Shown here in pieces: positions 26,901 through 35,770 of a DNA stretch of 64,000 nt (position 1 is its first letter; each line of letters begins with the position of its first letter). The DNA is from Bettongia penicillata ogilbyi. Taxonomy: Eukaryota > Chordata > Mammalia > Diprotodontia > Potoroidae. The position numbers and the translations under genes were made by a program. The notes under the pieces are model-generated. The model searched no databases. It worked only from the letters and a program-made list of their open reading frames with translations, and was not told the DNA's origin. The DNA is taken from positions 1,163,501 through 1,227,500 of the forward strand of contig JAJHZJ010000414.1 in the NCBI GenBank assembly GCA_023548195.1, read 5' to 3'.

Positions 26901-27844
26901 ATCAGCAATCTAATTTTAATTTGATGACCTCCTAATCTTTCCCTGAGCTTCTATTACAGTAGTAGCTAGTATCCAACATAGTGTTTTGCACATGAGAAGT
27001 AGTTAATATAAATTTGTTGTACTGAATTGCACAGTTCGCACCATTATAATTTATAACATAATTTTATTCATTTTACTTTCGTTTCATTTACTATGACCAT
27101 TATAAGTTCCTTGGCAGAAAACACAAGACTTCTCTGGATCACCCACCTCTCCCAAGCACTGAGCACAATGCTGGACAGAGTAAATACTCAATAAATCCTT
27201 GATTTATTCACTTATAACAAGGAAAATGTGTAATCCTCTAAAATTAAATCTCCTAAAAAGTCAAATGCAAATTAGGAACAGTAAGAGAGATTCCAAAAAA
27301 AAGAATAATGACTTCTAAATTTACTGCTGTAGGCTCAGGATCAGATGGTTGTTGATGTGAATTATCCTGAACTTTCTTAATATAATCAGATATTTGAAAT
27401 GCCAGGAGAAACTGAGAAAGGCTTCAAATACATTAAGTGGACCTCTCCTGCTCTGAATTTATTGTAGGACATGGACAAGAGCAGTACAGTATGGACAAGC
27501 ACAGATGGGTTGCAATCTACATCGCTGGAAAAAGTATCCAAAGAGATGAGATCATGGATCCATTTGAGAATTCATTAAGACACAAATTTGTATCAGAACT
27601 ACTTAAACTTCATTAAAATGACAATCAGGTAAATACTTTAATACACAAAGCAGAAGTCTTACTTAATATTATATTGTCCAGTTTTCAGTGTACATCTATC
27701 AGGAAGCTGACCAAGTTTCTTCGAGAGTGATTTAAAATACTTTCTGCATTCCTGCACTCCCATGCTTTGTTCATAATCAGTAGAAGCAGAAAGTGGTAAT
27801 CCATCTCGTACACGAACCACTGAAGCAGATAAAACCACAGACAT
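11076..27844 (-). CDS. SEC22A: SEC22A, longin-domain vesicle-trafficking protein (spliced, C-terminal part missing from window)
   Basis: The coding sequence is join(27844-27663, 12730-12567, 11270-11076) read on the minus strand, 541 nt: residues 1-180 plus the first base of codon 181. The three segments read continuously as SEC22A, starting [18 protein letters not shown] and passing through [11 protein letters not shown] and [13 protein letters not shown], close to the human protein as I know it. SEC22A is a SEC22-family protein of the ER/early secretory pathway, with an N-terminal longin domain (about residues 1-120) and a multi-pass C-terminal membrane region; it lacks the standard SNARE helix of SEC22B. 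The longin domain and the linker are present here; the membrane part is not, since the human protein is about 307 residues. Every junction is GT-AG and in phase with no stop or frameshift, so this looks like a functional gene rather than a retrocopy. The missing exons probably lie left of position 1. Confidence 0.95.
11271..12566. other. SEC22A intron 3, mostly single-copy
   Basis: This short intron separates exons 3 and 4. AT-rich DNA with no clear repeat. A TATACTAT-type simple stretch occurs at about 12290-12320. Confidence 0.6.
12567..12730 (-). CDS. SEC22A: SEC22A exon 3
   Basis: This 164-nt exon is too short and too frame-interrupted at its edges to appear as a long ORF. Reading minus from 12730 after the acceptor ...AACTATAG gives T TTT ATT AGC TCC CTG GGA, i.e. 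N-F-I-S-S-L-G, through [17 protein letters not shown] to RPYCFIEF, then a lone G before the donor GTAAGT (from 12566). It encodes residues 61-115 and the first base of codon 116. It completes the longin domain; the FLDEL and YNMMKTNTA segments match the SEC22A family. There is no internal stop. Confidence 0.95.
12731..14945. other. SEC22A intron 2, single-copy AT-rich stretch
   Basis: No exon or clear repeat was recognised. It includes a perfect 11-bp inverted repeat at 14181-14191/14197-14207 with a 5-nt loop (CAGTTTTCTGA ... TCAGAAAACTG). Confidence 0.5.
14948..14984. repeat. (TCTG)n(TC)n microsatellite
   Basis: About five TCTG units run directly into about eight TC units. A CA-rich patch follows at about 15000-15045. 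Confidence 0.95.
15080..15250 (-). mobile_element. MIR-type SINE fragment, antisense
   Basis: Contains GTGATTTGCATATGGTTAAG and CTTCTTGACTCCAAGGCTGACTC, the antisense MIR head and core order. Confidence 0.6.
15690..15925 (-). mobile_element. L2 3' end fragment, antisense
   Basis: Antisense L2 phrases: CAGGTGCTATGGGATACAAAAG and CCACAAGGAGCTTATACTC. Confidence 0.65.
15926..16500. other. Intron 2 sequence without recognised features
   Basis: AT-rich. No exon or repeat was recognised on either strand. Confidence 0.4.
16501..16645 (-). mobile_element. L2 3' end fragment, antisense
   Basis: CAAATAATTATTAAGCAAC and GTAAGGTGCTGTATTC correspond to the antisense L2 terminus (ATTTATTAAGCACCTACTATG...). 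Confidence 0.6.
16845..17070 (+). mobile_element. MIR-type SINE
   Basis: Contains TCTGGCCTCAGGCCATCACG, AGCTGTGTAAGCC, CTGTAAAATGAGGATAATAAC, GAAGATCAAATGAGG and GTAGGTGTTCTATAAATGC in MIR order. The hAT remnant at 17071 abuts its end. Confidence 0.85.
17071..17184. mobile_element. hAT miniature element remnant
   Basis: Starts CAGGGTGGAGGCCACATGTGG and ends CCGCAGGCTCCCCACCCCTG; inside are GTCCTCAAGCGTGGCCCTCTG and its near-inverse GAGGGCCACATGTGTCCTCAAGG. It is the same family as 20609-20788 with an internally shortened left end. No clear target duplication was seen. Confidence 0.7.
17465..17715 (+). mobile_element. MIR-type SINE, diverged
   Basis: ATGGCACAGAGTGCTCGAGTC, GGTTTGAATACC, ATGTGATCATAGACAAATC, TTTCCTCACCTCC and GAGGTTCAAAAC follow MIR order. 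It ends in ATCATCATTATTATC. Confidence 0.7.
17716..19739. other. Intron 2 sequence without firm assignment
   Basis: AT-rich. Part of 18800-19110 is pyrimidine-rich and may be an old LINE, but I could not place it. No exon was recognised. Confidence 0.4.
19740..20600 (+). mobile_element. CR1/L3-type LINE, first segment
   Basis: Pyrimidine-rich LINE remnant (CACCATCTCATTCTTAGATC, TACCTCCTGGACCTCAAATG, CAAATGACCTTGGATTTTAC, ACTATAGGCAACCCTGCCTG). It is interrupted by the hAT element and a MIR and continues to about 21640. Confidence 0.5.
20609..20788. mobile_element. hAT-superfamily miniature element (180 bp) with perfect 8-bp target duplication
   Basis: The terminal inverted repeats are CAGGGGTGAGGAACCTG (left) and CAGGTTCCCCATCCCTG (right), 15 of 17 matching when inverted. 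The 8-bp duplication TGCTAGAC is present exactly at 20601-20608 and 20789-20796. The interior is largely self-complementary (GGCCTTGAGGCCACACATGAC... and ...GGCTACACGTGGCCTCAAG) and has no coding capacity, so it was moved by an enzyme encoded elsewhere. It sits inside an L3-type LINE. Confidence 0.95.
20797..21640 (+). mobile_element. CR1/L3-type LINE, continued, with nested MIR
   Basis: Resumes after the hAT element. Landmarks: GGTTCATCTCCTATCTGACC before the MIR (about 21075-21235), and GACAGGTCTGACAATGTCACTCC and GGCCCCCTACCACTTCACTCC after it. These match the ACAGGTCTGATCATGTCACTC and CCTACCTTTCC blocks of CR1-clade LINE 3' regions. Confidence 0.55.
21075..21235 (+). mobile_element. MIR-type SINE, truncated
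   Basis: ATGATATAGTGAAAAAAAGTGCTAG, GATTGAATCCTGATCC, GCTTGGACAAGTCACTTAA and CTTCTAAAAGTCCCTTCCAAC are in MIR order. It is nested in the L3-type LINE. Confidence 0.7.
21724..21832. repeat. 46-bp direct tandem duplication
   Basis: AGTAAAACTTCTATTCTC starts at 21728 and again at 21774, with the following ~40 bases identical (TAATGATCTCAAAATTTAGATC). A partial third copy (CTAATGATCTCAAAA) follows. The near-identity implies a recent duplication. Confidence 0.95.
21833..22679. other. Intron 2 sequence without recognised features
   Basis: No exon or repeat was recognised. A short imperfect self-complementary patch (AGTATTAATACTGG...CCAGTAT) lies at about 22030-22060. Confidence 0.4.
22680..22860 (-). 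mobile_element. MIR3-like SINE fragment, antisense
   Basis: TCATTTAATCCAATACCCTC, ACAAATGAGAAATCAGCGGCC and GAAGTACAGTGAGGACTGG resemble the antisense MIR3-type order also seen at 50285-50430. Confidence 0.5.
23000..23220 (+). mobile_element. L2/L3-type LINE 3' end remnant
   Basis: Ends CTCCCTGAGAACAGGGATTAA...CTAACAAACATTTGCTGAATTGA, the shape of an L2/L3 terminus. Confidence 0.55.
23221..25869. other. Intron 2 sequence, mostly single-copy
   Basis: AT-rich. No exon, clear repeat or tandem array was recognised on either strand. The 122-codon open frame at 23693 has no recognisable protein character. Confidence 0.4.
25870..26085 (-). mobile_element. MIR/MIR3-like SINE fragment, antisense
   Basis: AAAGAAATGAAGTGCCAAAG, AACTAGAAATCAGATATTCTGACGC and CTTTCTACTACCTCATAATGC resemble a degenerate antisense MIR end. 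Confidence 0.45.
26140..27210 (+). mobile_element. CR1/L3-type LINE with its 3' end
   Basis: Blocks CACTTCTATTTTCTTTTCACC, GATACTGCTGCCAGATTAG, CAAGTACAAACTCCAGTCTGG, ATGAAGCCTTTCCCTGATTTTTGG and CAAGCACTGAGCACAATGCTGG...ACTCAATAAATCC follow the usual CR1-clade order. No open reading frame survives. Confidence 0.55.
27211..27662. other. Intron 2 sequence flanking the exon 2 donor
   Basis: No repeat was recognised. It contains the minus-strand donor GTAAGA from 27662. Confidence 0.5.
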
Positions 27845-27863
27845 TTCAACAAACAGAAAAGAC
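27663..27863 (-). CDS. SEC22A: SEC22A exon 2 (first coding exon)
   Basis: The minus-strand acceptor is a long T tract followed by AG just above 27863. The exon has 19 nt of 5' UTR, the ATG at 27844-27842, then 182 coding nt ending ...ATTAA before GTAAGA (from 27662). It encodes residues 1-60 and two bases of codon 61 (Asn). The start is chosen because it matches the family N-terminus and has a purine at -3 (GAAATG). Phase 2 at the donor matches the next exon. It encodes the first half of the longin domain, including CRKYF and [10 protein letters not shown]. Confidence 0.95.
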
Positions 27864-28019
27864 CTAAAAAAAATCAGATAGTTCAAAAGTCAAAGAAGCA
27901 TTTGTTTTAATAGTGCTTTGAATTTTTTTCCGGTAAATAAACTATAATAATCATTTTATAACATTTTTCATTTTTCATACATTTTACAAAGATTAAATGA
28001 TCAAACATGATCCACAGTC

Positions 28020-28905
28020 TAAAATTAAGAATTTATCCATTCATTCAGCAAGCATTTATTTAAAAAGCCCCTAATGTGTCAGATACTGTACTGTAGGTGC
28101 TAGCAGTACTAAAGACATAAATGAAACAGTTCCTGAAGAAGGATTAAGAAGGATGAAATGACTATGATAACATGAACACAGATGAGTGATACAAATTACA
28201 TACAATAATTTTTAGGGAAAGAATGCTAGAAACTGGAGAATTTAGGATATGCTTCCTGTAGGACACACATGCTGAGCTGAGCTTTTAAGAAAGCTAGGAA
28301 TTCTATGAGGTAGAGATAAGAAGGAAGTATATTTGTAGAATGAGGAAAAACCTGTGCCAAGGAAGAAGACAGAAGATGGAATGTTGTATACGAAAGAACA
28401 ACAAGCAAGATCTGTTGACTTGAAATGCAAAAAACATGAAGAAAAGTAGCATGCAATAAACCCAGAAAGGTCAACTAGAGTCAGATTGTAAATGACTTTA
28501 ATATCCAAATAGAGAAATTTGTATTCTATCCAGAAAGAGAAAGCCATTGGAGGTCCTGATTAGGGAAACTGACATGGTCTGACTGGTGTTTTAGGATTAT
28601 CAATTTAGCAGTTTTATGGAGAATTGAATGAAAGGGAAAAGACTAGAGGTTTGGGAAATCATTAAGACTTATTGCAGTATTTCAAAAGACAAGTAACAAG
28701 GACATGAAACATCACAGTGACTGTGGAAATGAAGAAATAAATGGGAGATACGTCATAGAGCTAAAACTGGTAAGACTTGACAACTGATCGGATGTGAGGG
28801 TGAAAGAGAGTGAGAGCTCTAGAATGACCTTACCTCAATGGCTAGAAGGGTAGTGGTGCCCTGAGAGGGCACTGGAAGAAAGATAACATCCTGTGTTAGA
28901 GATTT
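28020..28905 (-). mobile_element. L2 LINE, antisense
   Basis: In + reading: CATTCAGCAAGCATTTATTT, CAGATACTGTACTGTAGG, TTGTAAATGACTTTAATATCC, GAAAGCCATTGGAGGTCCTG and ACTGACATGGTCTGACTGG, i.e. the reverse complement of L2 from its 3' end inward. Confidence 0.8.
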
Positions 28906-29084
28906 TCCTTTTCAGGCTATCAAAAATTGACAACAACATGTATCAGCTCTTATATAAATAACAACAGATAGTTCTGCCTATGTAATAGCTTTGGGAAATT
29001 TCTGGCAGGCTGGTAGATTCTTTTATTCCTTCAAATTGTTTAAAAGGTTGAATTAATCTTCAAGTATCTTGCAAGGTCAGGTCA

Positions 29085-29290
29085 ATAAAGGTAACAGACT
29101 TTAAGTCAGAAAGCCTGGGTTTGAATCCTGGGTATAACACTTATTAGCTGTGTGCCAAAGGGACACCTCTCTAAGAGGTCTATTCCACCTCTCTAAGATT
29201 CAGTTATGTCTAGCTAAACCCACCTTACAAGGTTCCTGTGGCAAAACACTCTAAGCCCTAAAGCACTTCAAAAAATCAGGGTCATAACTA
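29085..29290 (+). mobile_element. MIR-type SINE
   Basis: GTCAGAAAGCCTGGGTTTGAATCC, TTATTAGCTGTGTGCC, CCACCTTACAAGGTTCCTGTGG and CCCTAAAGCACTTC are in MIR order. Confidence 0.75.
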
Positions 29291-29799
29291 AGTTTAGGAT
29301 TCTCCCACAGAAGAGAGACCAAACCTCATGAGGGTCGATGATCTGAAAACAAAATAATTAACCTGTTATGTATGACTGGATTACCTGAGGTTCAAGAATA
29401 CAGTGAAATCCCTTGCAGTTTCCCCCTTTATATATTTTTACTCCAAAATAAACTATTTGAATCTTAGTTTGCAACCACCATCATCCTTTTCCATTCATTT
29501 GAGATTTTCATCCCACTTTCTTTTTCACTAAAATGACTAACCAATGTTTAGAAAGAAGTGAGTAGCAAAATTAGACTTCAGATCCCCTTCTCCCCCCAGT
29601 AATTTAACTGAAATGAAATCTGAGTAAAATGGGGGCAATGTTCTACAAAGCATGAAAAGATTTTTTTTAATCTTTAATTACCCTGAAAAGGAGGGCAGTA
29701 TATTTTTTTCTTTTACTGCTATACTCCTAGAATTAAATGTGACAATTAAAATTTCTATTATAGCACCCAATTCAACAGACATAACTAATTAGTAACAAT

Positions 29800-30030
29800 A
29801 CTTATAAAGTACTTGAAGATTTTGGAATGGGCTTTGCATCTGTAACCTGATTTCATTATCACAACAACCTTATGAGGTAGATGCTAGTATCCTAATTTTA
29901 CAGACCCAAAAACTGAGACAATGATTAAATCACTTGCCAAAGGCACCCAGCTAACAAGTATTTAAGGCAGAATTTGTACTTCACATCTTCCTAACTATAT
30001 ATTCAGCACTCTACCCCCTACAACACCTCT
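29800..30030 (-). mobile_element. MIR-type SINE, antisense
   Basis: CACAACAACCTTATGAGGTAG, TTTTACAGACCCAAAAACTGAG, AAATCACTTGCCAAAGG and ATTCAGCACTCTACCCCC are the antisense MIR series. Confidence 0.8.
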
Positions 30031-30034
30031 TTTA

Positions 30035-31150
30035 AGTGGTTACTTAAAGGTACTGTGCTGAGTACTGACAATGAAAAAAAAAAATAGTTCCCACATCAAG
30101 GGGCCAAGGAGCTAACATTTGCTCACGTGAACAAAACTAGTACACAGATAAGGAAACAGAATATTATTGGAAATAAGAGCAATCACTAACAAGTGGAGGA
30201 AATAGGAAAATCTTCAGTAAGTAGTTGGAAAGTCAACCTGAGCTCTGAAGGAACCTAGGGATTTGAAGAGGCAGAAATAAGAAGGGAGTACACTTCAAGT
30301 ACGGAGAACAGCACAAACACAGGAAATGAATGTGAAATTCTGTGAACAATTAGGAAGTTAGTGTGGTTGGAATGGGGAGCTGAAGGGTATATACAAATGT
30401 GGTAGATAAAAAATGTCTGGAAAGGCCATGGCAGCCAGATATGGCCTAAGGCAACACTACAGATTTTCGAACAGCAGAGTGACAAGGTCAGACCCATGTT
30501 TTAGTAATATGAATTTGGCTAATATATGAATGGTGTGAAAAAGGAAAAGGATGGAAGCAGGGAGACTAATTAGCAAGTTATTCTAACAGGTTAGGTGAGA
30601 AGTGATAAGGGACTGAACAGGACATTGGCAGTGTGAAAAAGGAGGAGACATAGCAGAGATGCTGCCAAGGTAAAATTAACAAGATTAGGTAAGTAAAATG
30701 GGGAATTGAGAGTGATGAGTTAAAGATGACTCCAAAGTTGCAAGCCAAGGTGACCATAAGATGGTAGTACCCTCAACAAAACAGAGAAGTTTTGAGGAGC
30801 AGATTTGGGGGAATGATGGGTGGAATTATTGAATATGTTTGCTGAGTTTTAGATGCTAATGTAGAGGTTCTTAATCTTTTATATGCTATAGACCTCTGAC
30901 AGTCCCACGAAAACTATGGACCCCTTCTTAGAATAATGTTTTTAAACGCATAAAATAATAGCATTGAAAGAAAAAAGTTCCTTCAATCCCACATTAAGAA
31001 CCCCTGTGCTAATGGGACATGGAAATGTCCAGCAGGCAATGACAGACTAGAGTTCAGGAGATATTAGTGCTCAATTAGGAAGCTATATGTACAAATAAAT
31101 GAATCCATGGAGCTAAAAAGATAAATGAGAGTGAAGAGAGGGAAGCCTCA
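30035..31150 (-). mobile_element. L2 LINE, antisense, split by a hAT element
   Basis: In + reading: GGTACTGTGCTGAGTACTG, CCAAGGAGCTAACATTTGC, GAAAGGCCATGGCAGCC, GCAGAGTGACAAGGTCAGACC, AAGATGACTCCAAAGTTGC and GGAAATGTCCAGCAGGCAATG match the same series as the L2 at 33625. The hAT insertion lies between the last two blocks. Confidence 0.85.
30862..31006. mobile_element. hAT-type miniature element (145 bp) with perfect 8-bp target duplication
   Basis: The ends are TAGAGGTTCTTAA (left) and TTAAGAACCCCTG (right), matching at 11 of 13 when inverted. The 8-bp duplication TGCTAATG flanks it exactly at 30854-30861 and 31007-31014. It has no coding capacity. It interrupts the antisense L2, which reads across the site, so it is younger than the L2. 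Confidence 0.9.
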
Positions 31151-31164
31151 AGTCTACAGCATAC

Positions 31165-31530
31165 AAGGATCACCTGAATGAACTGAGAATGTTTAACTTA
31201 GACAAGAGAGTGGATGGAGAAAAAAGGGACTGATGTAATAGCTACCATGTAGAAATCAAATTAGTTAAATTTAAACCCAGAGGGCAGAAATAGGAAAAAC
31301 AGGTAGAAGGAGCCAAAAAAAAAAAAAAAAAAAAACAGGCAAATGCAAGCTTGGTGTAAATAAAATTTCCTAATAGCCACAGCTATCCAAACGTTAATAA
31401 ACAGGCTGCCTTTTTAAGTAGTAAGTTTCCTCTTATTTTAAGTCTTCAAGCAAAGGCTAGATTGGCCAAGTATATAGATTGAACTCGATGATTTCTGAAG
31501 TCCCCTTCTAATTTTGAGAAGTCATACGCT
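31165..31530 (+). mobile_element. CR1-type LINE 3' end
   Basis: AACTGAGAATGTTTAACTTAG, AACCCAGAGGGCAGAAATAGG, CAAGCTTGGTGTAAATAAAATTTCC, CACAGCTATCCAAACG and TCTTCAAGCAAAGGCTAG are in CR1-type order. A run of A at about 31316-31335 interrupts it. Confidence 0.7.
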
Positions 31531-32117
31531 AACCTGGGGTTCCTTCCCCAGCAACAACTAATGGGAATTACTTTTCTGTAACAAAGTTAAGCAATTTCTA
31601 TAATGTAAAGCTAATAGACCAAAGACTGGTAACCTCTCAAAACTTCAGTGGCAAAGCAGATATTCATTTCCCCTAAAAGTTAATATTCTTTCCCATCTCA
31701 AATTACCTTGTATATCCTACGCACTCCTTTTTTTCCCTCCCAATAAAACATAACCCTATTCTTCCTACATAATTCGTTAGCGATTATGGCCAATAATAAG
31801 AAAGGAAGATCAGGAAAGTACTTTCCCTCACCAGTTAACCAAAGTATCTTCCCTAGAAGTTCTAATGATAAATTTTACCTACCTTGTGACTTTTGTCTAG
31901 GGCTCCAGAAGCTCAGAAACAATTTTTGGTAAAAAATCTTGATCATACTAGATTACCCTAGTAACTCCTTCCCTCCAAAAACAAAACAAAGGAAGCTACT
32001 CACTCACTCAGCACATGACTCTAGTGCTCCCTGAAGGAGAATCATCCTGTACCTAATTCATGGCATACCTTCCCACCAGTAACAGTCTGAAGAGGGAAGG
32101 GGAAAAAACGGATATAG
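31531..32117. other. Intron 1 sequence without recognised features
   Basis: No exon or repeat was recognised. Confidence 0.4.
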
Positions 32118-32335
32118 TTGGCTGGCACAGTAGATAGAGTGCTAGGTCTGGAGCTGGGAAGACTCATCTTCACTAGTTCAAATCAGGCCTCAGACAACTT
32201 ATCAATGGTATTACCCTGGGCAAGTCACTTCACCCTGGTTTGTGTCAGTTTCCTCATGGCAAAGTACTCCAGTATCTCTGCTGTAAAAATCCTAAATGGA
32301 GTCACAAAAGGTCAAACACAACTAAATAACAACAA
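32118..32335 (+). mobile_element. Marsupial SINE with MIR-like head and RTE-like tail
   Basis: The head GGCTGGCACAGTAGATAGAG and GGGCAAGTCACTTCACCCTGG is MIR-like. The tail AAAGTACTCCAGTATCTCTGC...CCTAAATGGAGTCACAAAAGG...AACACAACTAAATAACAAC is the distinctive marsupial SINE tail. Confidence 0.8.
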
Positions 32336-32560
32336 GCACCTATTATGTTATAGACACTGTGGTAAGTACAGGTATTATCTCATCTGATCCTCTCAACAAC
32401 CCTGGGAGAGAGATGTTATTATTACCATCATTCTACAGAGAAAGAAATTGAGGCCGAGGTCAAGTGACTTGCCCAGGGTCACATAGCTATTAAGTGTCTG
32501 AGGCGAAATTTGAACTCAGGTCTTTCTGACTCCAAGTTCAGACACAGACTTTTCTATGAC
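32336..32560 (-). mobile_element. MIR-type SINE, antisense
   Basis: CACCTATTATGTTATAGACAC, CTCAACAACCCTGGGAG, GTGACTTGCCCAGGGTCACATAG and GAACTCAGGTCTTTCTGACTCC. It abuts the SINE at 32118. Confidence 0.9.
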
Positions 32561-32564
32561 TACA

Positions 32565-32830
32565 TGGAGGCAGGCAATATAGAGGGAAAGCCCTGGACTT
32601 AGGAATCAGAAGAGAGCCAACAACAAATCCCACCTCAAATACTAGCTATGTGACTGCTGTCCAATTTCTCAAACTTTGAGCCTCACCTTTCTTTGTAAAA
32701 CATGGATAATACCTGTAATACCAACCTCACAAGGTTTTATTTTTTTTGGGGGGGGGATGCCTCAAATTTGATAACTGATATAAATTATTTTTGTAAACTC
32801 TGAAGTACTATGTCAACTATTATTATTACA
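32565..32830 (+). mobile_element. MIR-type SINE
   Basis: GGCAATATAGAGGGAAAGCC, ACTAGCTATGTGACTGC, TTTGTAAAACATGGATAATACC and a TATTATTATTA end. A T8G9-type run at about 32738-32756 lies inside it. Confidence 0.8.
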
Positions 32831-33439
32831 TAAGCAACAGTAGGGAGCTAATTCCCCATTTCCTCAATACTGAATTAACCACCACTAAAAAAACGCTGCA
32901 TAAAAGACCTGTGCCCTGGTTTCACAGGTATAGAAAATAAAAAATACTGTCCATCGGCAGGTTCATTTAGCCACTCCAGGGTCTTCCTATGACTGCAAAG
33001 TTAATTTTTTTTTATGTCTCCCTTGTGCCACATCTAGAAATCCTGTAACTGGTACTTGAGGCTCAGTGAGAGTCTCCAGAGGTTTCACAGAATCAGAGCG
33101 GAAATCACCAACATTAGACCAGGCAGAACCATCATCTTAATAAAAGACTACACTCTAAAATGTACCAAAGGACAAGGCGAAATCCACAACAAATCATTCT
33201 ATCTCATTGTCTTAGATGATATGTAAAGCATTTCTCCCAGCACAAAACAGTTTCTTTAACTTGAACTTCATGAACATGACATCTCTTACTGTCCCACATA
33301 CTTTGTAATTCTGGGCTTAGTTATCAATCACAGAACCCATATTACATGATGTTATTCAATGTATGTCTACAAATGCCTCCCACTCTAGTGCTACTCCTTT
33401 CTTTGAGGAAGGGAGAAGATGGAGAAGAGGGAGGTGAGA
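32831..33439. other. Intron 1 sequence without recognised features
   Basis: No exon or clear repeat was recognised. Confidence 0.4.
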
Positions 33440-33620
33440 CGCCATAATGTGGTTGGTATTGTGAAAAGACCAGCAGCGGAACACCTGGGTGTTTAATTCT
33501 TCAGTTTGAATCCTGGTTCTCACGCCTACTAGACTCTATGGCATTGAGCAAATCATTCAATCTCTCTGAGACTCAAATTTTACTTGCAAATTGCTTGTAG
33601 TATCTCCTTCAAAGTGGTCA
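33440..33620 (+). mobile_element. MIR-type SINE, diverged
   Basis: GTTGGTATTGTGAAAAGACC, GTTTGAATCCTGGTTCTCACGCC and GCAAATCATTCAATCTCTCTGAG are in MIR order. Confidence 0.65.
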
Positions 33621-33624
33621 GTCA

Positions 33625-35375
33625 ATTAGGGTTAGCATTTATTAAATGCCTACTATGTACCAGATATGGTCTAAGCAGAGGGGCTACAAAGGCAAAAGAT
33701 GGTCCCTATCCTCAAGGAGTTTACAGTCTAAGACAACTACATACAAACAAGACACAAAGGAAAAACTGGAGACAATCAACAGACAAAAGGCACTAATATT
33801 AAGGGAGACTGGTAAAGGCTCCTTTCAGAAGATCAGATTTTAGGTAAAACATGAAGGAAGCCAAGCAAACTAGGAGGTGGAGGTGACAAGGGAAAGAGTT
33901 ACAGGCATGAGAAGCAACCAGTCAAAATGTTCAGAGAAGGAAGATGGGAGTGTCATGTGAAAAGAACAACAAGGAGGCCAGTGTCCCTGGATTACAGAGT
34001 ATAAAGCAAGATAAGAACAGGCCAGGTCACAGACGGCTTTATAAGTCAAATAAATCAAAAGGATTTTATATTTGATCCTGAAGGCAACATGGAGCTCCTG
34101 GGGGGGTAGAGGAGGTGGTGGTGGTGACATGGTCGTGACATGGTCAGACTTGATACTTTAGGAAGATCAATGTGACAGATGAGAGGAGGTGGAGATTGTA
34201 GCGGAAGGCAGACCAATCAGCAAGCTACTGCAAGTCTATGAAGTGATAAGGGCCTGTACCATGTTGGTGGCAGTACCAGAGGATAGAATGGAACAGAGAG
34301 AGGTTACAAAAGTACAAATAACAGGACTCAACAAGTGACTAGATATGGGGTGAGGGTGGGGGGAGTGAAGGTGTGAGCCAAGGTGAGTGAAAAAATGGTG
34401 GCACCCTCCAACAGAAATAGAGAAGTTAGGAAGAAAAGAGGGTTTGGAGAGAAAGTTAAGTTCATTCTTGGACATAGTAAGCTTAAGATTCAGTTTGAAA
34501 TGTCCAATAGGCAGTTGGAGATGAGAGACTGAAGGTCAGGAGAGGTTAGAACTGATCGATAGATCTGAGAATCATCTGCAGAGTGATGATAGCTGAATCC
34601 AAGGGAGAGGATGAGATCACCAAGCAAAACAGGAAAGAGGGAGATAAGAAGATGCCCTAAAATCTTGGCATCTATAGTTAGGAGACATGACCTGGATAAA
34701 GAACTAAAAAAAGCAGATTGAGAAGATGCAATCAGATAGGTAGGAGAACCAGAAAAAAATGGTGTCAGAGAAACCAAGAGAGAAGAGAGCATCTGAGAGA
34801 TGAGCGATAGCATCAAAGGGTGCAGAGGAGGTCAAGAAGGATAAGGATTAAGAAAACATCCTTAGATTTGACAATTAAGAGAGCAGTTGAATGATGAGGA
34901 GTTAAGAAGAAAGTGAGAGAAAAGGAAGTGGAGGCATCAGTTGTAAACAGCTTTCTCAATGAGTTTAGGCAAAAAAGGAAAATGGTATAGAATAATATCT
35001 AGCAGGCATGTATGGATTAAATGAGAGTTTTTTGAGGGACAGACATGGGTATGTTGTAGACAGTGGGGAAGCAAGTAGTAAACGGACTGAAAATAAATTA
35101 CAGAATGGGGATGGTAGAAAGGGCAATCTGCTAAAGAGGAGGGGATGGGTTCATTTGTGTTTGAAGAGGGCTTTGCCCTTGTTAGTTGATCCACTTCATG
35201 GGAAACAAAGGTGAAGGAGGAAAAAAAATGCCAGAAGACATTTCAGTGAGGTGGAAAGAAAACAGAATGGTAGACACAGTCTCAATTTCTTCAGTAAGAT
35301 ATGAGCCATTATCAGCTGAAGGAGTGGGGGCCACAGTGCCAGGGTACACAGGAGATTTGAGAAGGTATAATTAAA
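33625..35375 (-). mobile_element. L2 LINE, antisense, long fossil copy (about 1.75 kb)
   Basis: In + reading it runs from the L2 3' end (ATTTATTAAATGCCTACTATG, CCTCAAGGAGTTTACAGTC) through ACGGCTTTATAAGTCAAAT, GACATGGTCAGACTTG, CTTGGACATAGTAAGCTTAAG, GTCCAATAGGCAGTTGGAG, AGAATCATCTGCAGAGTGATG and GATGAGATCACCAAGC to the mid-ORF2 region. The complement contains RT-like remnants. No intact frame remains. This is the longest L2 in the window. Confidence 0.9.
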
Positions 35376-35469
35376 ATGCTATAGAAACATGAGGCATTAT
35401 TATGATATTATGGTCCTTCTCTAAGCTATCACAAATTACAATGTATACTTTTAATAAATCTGGTGCCCT

Positions 35470-35770
35470 GGCAGGTCTAGAATGCATTCCCTTTCGAAAT
35501 GAAAAGCCTCCCTCAAGGCTCAGCCTGGTAACATGAATTAGTTTCTGTCTCTTTTTTATAACTAGTGCCTTCCCCCCAACTCTGTCCCAAAAAGTAACTT
35601 TGTATTTAACTTCAATCTATTTTCTTCATACTTTATTTTGTACACCTGCTGCTCCTTCACTGCCTCCCACCCCCACGACATAAGCTCCTTGAGTGCAGGG
35701 TTTATCTTTGCATCTCGGCCCAGCAGAGCCAGTACCTGTGCTTCATAGATTCAAGTTGGTGAACTGAACA
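35470..35770 (+). mobile_element. L2 LINE 3' end, diverged
   Basis: Ends with the L2 terminal signature: CATAAGCTCCTTGAGTGCAGGG and CATCTCGGCCCAGCAG. It lies just before the CpG island. Confidence 0.6.
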
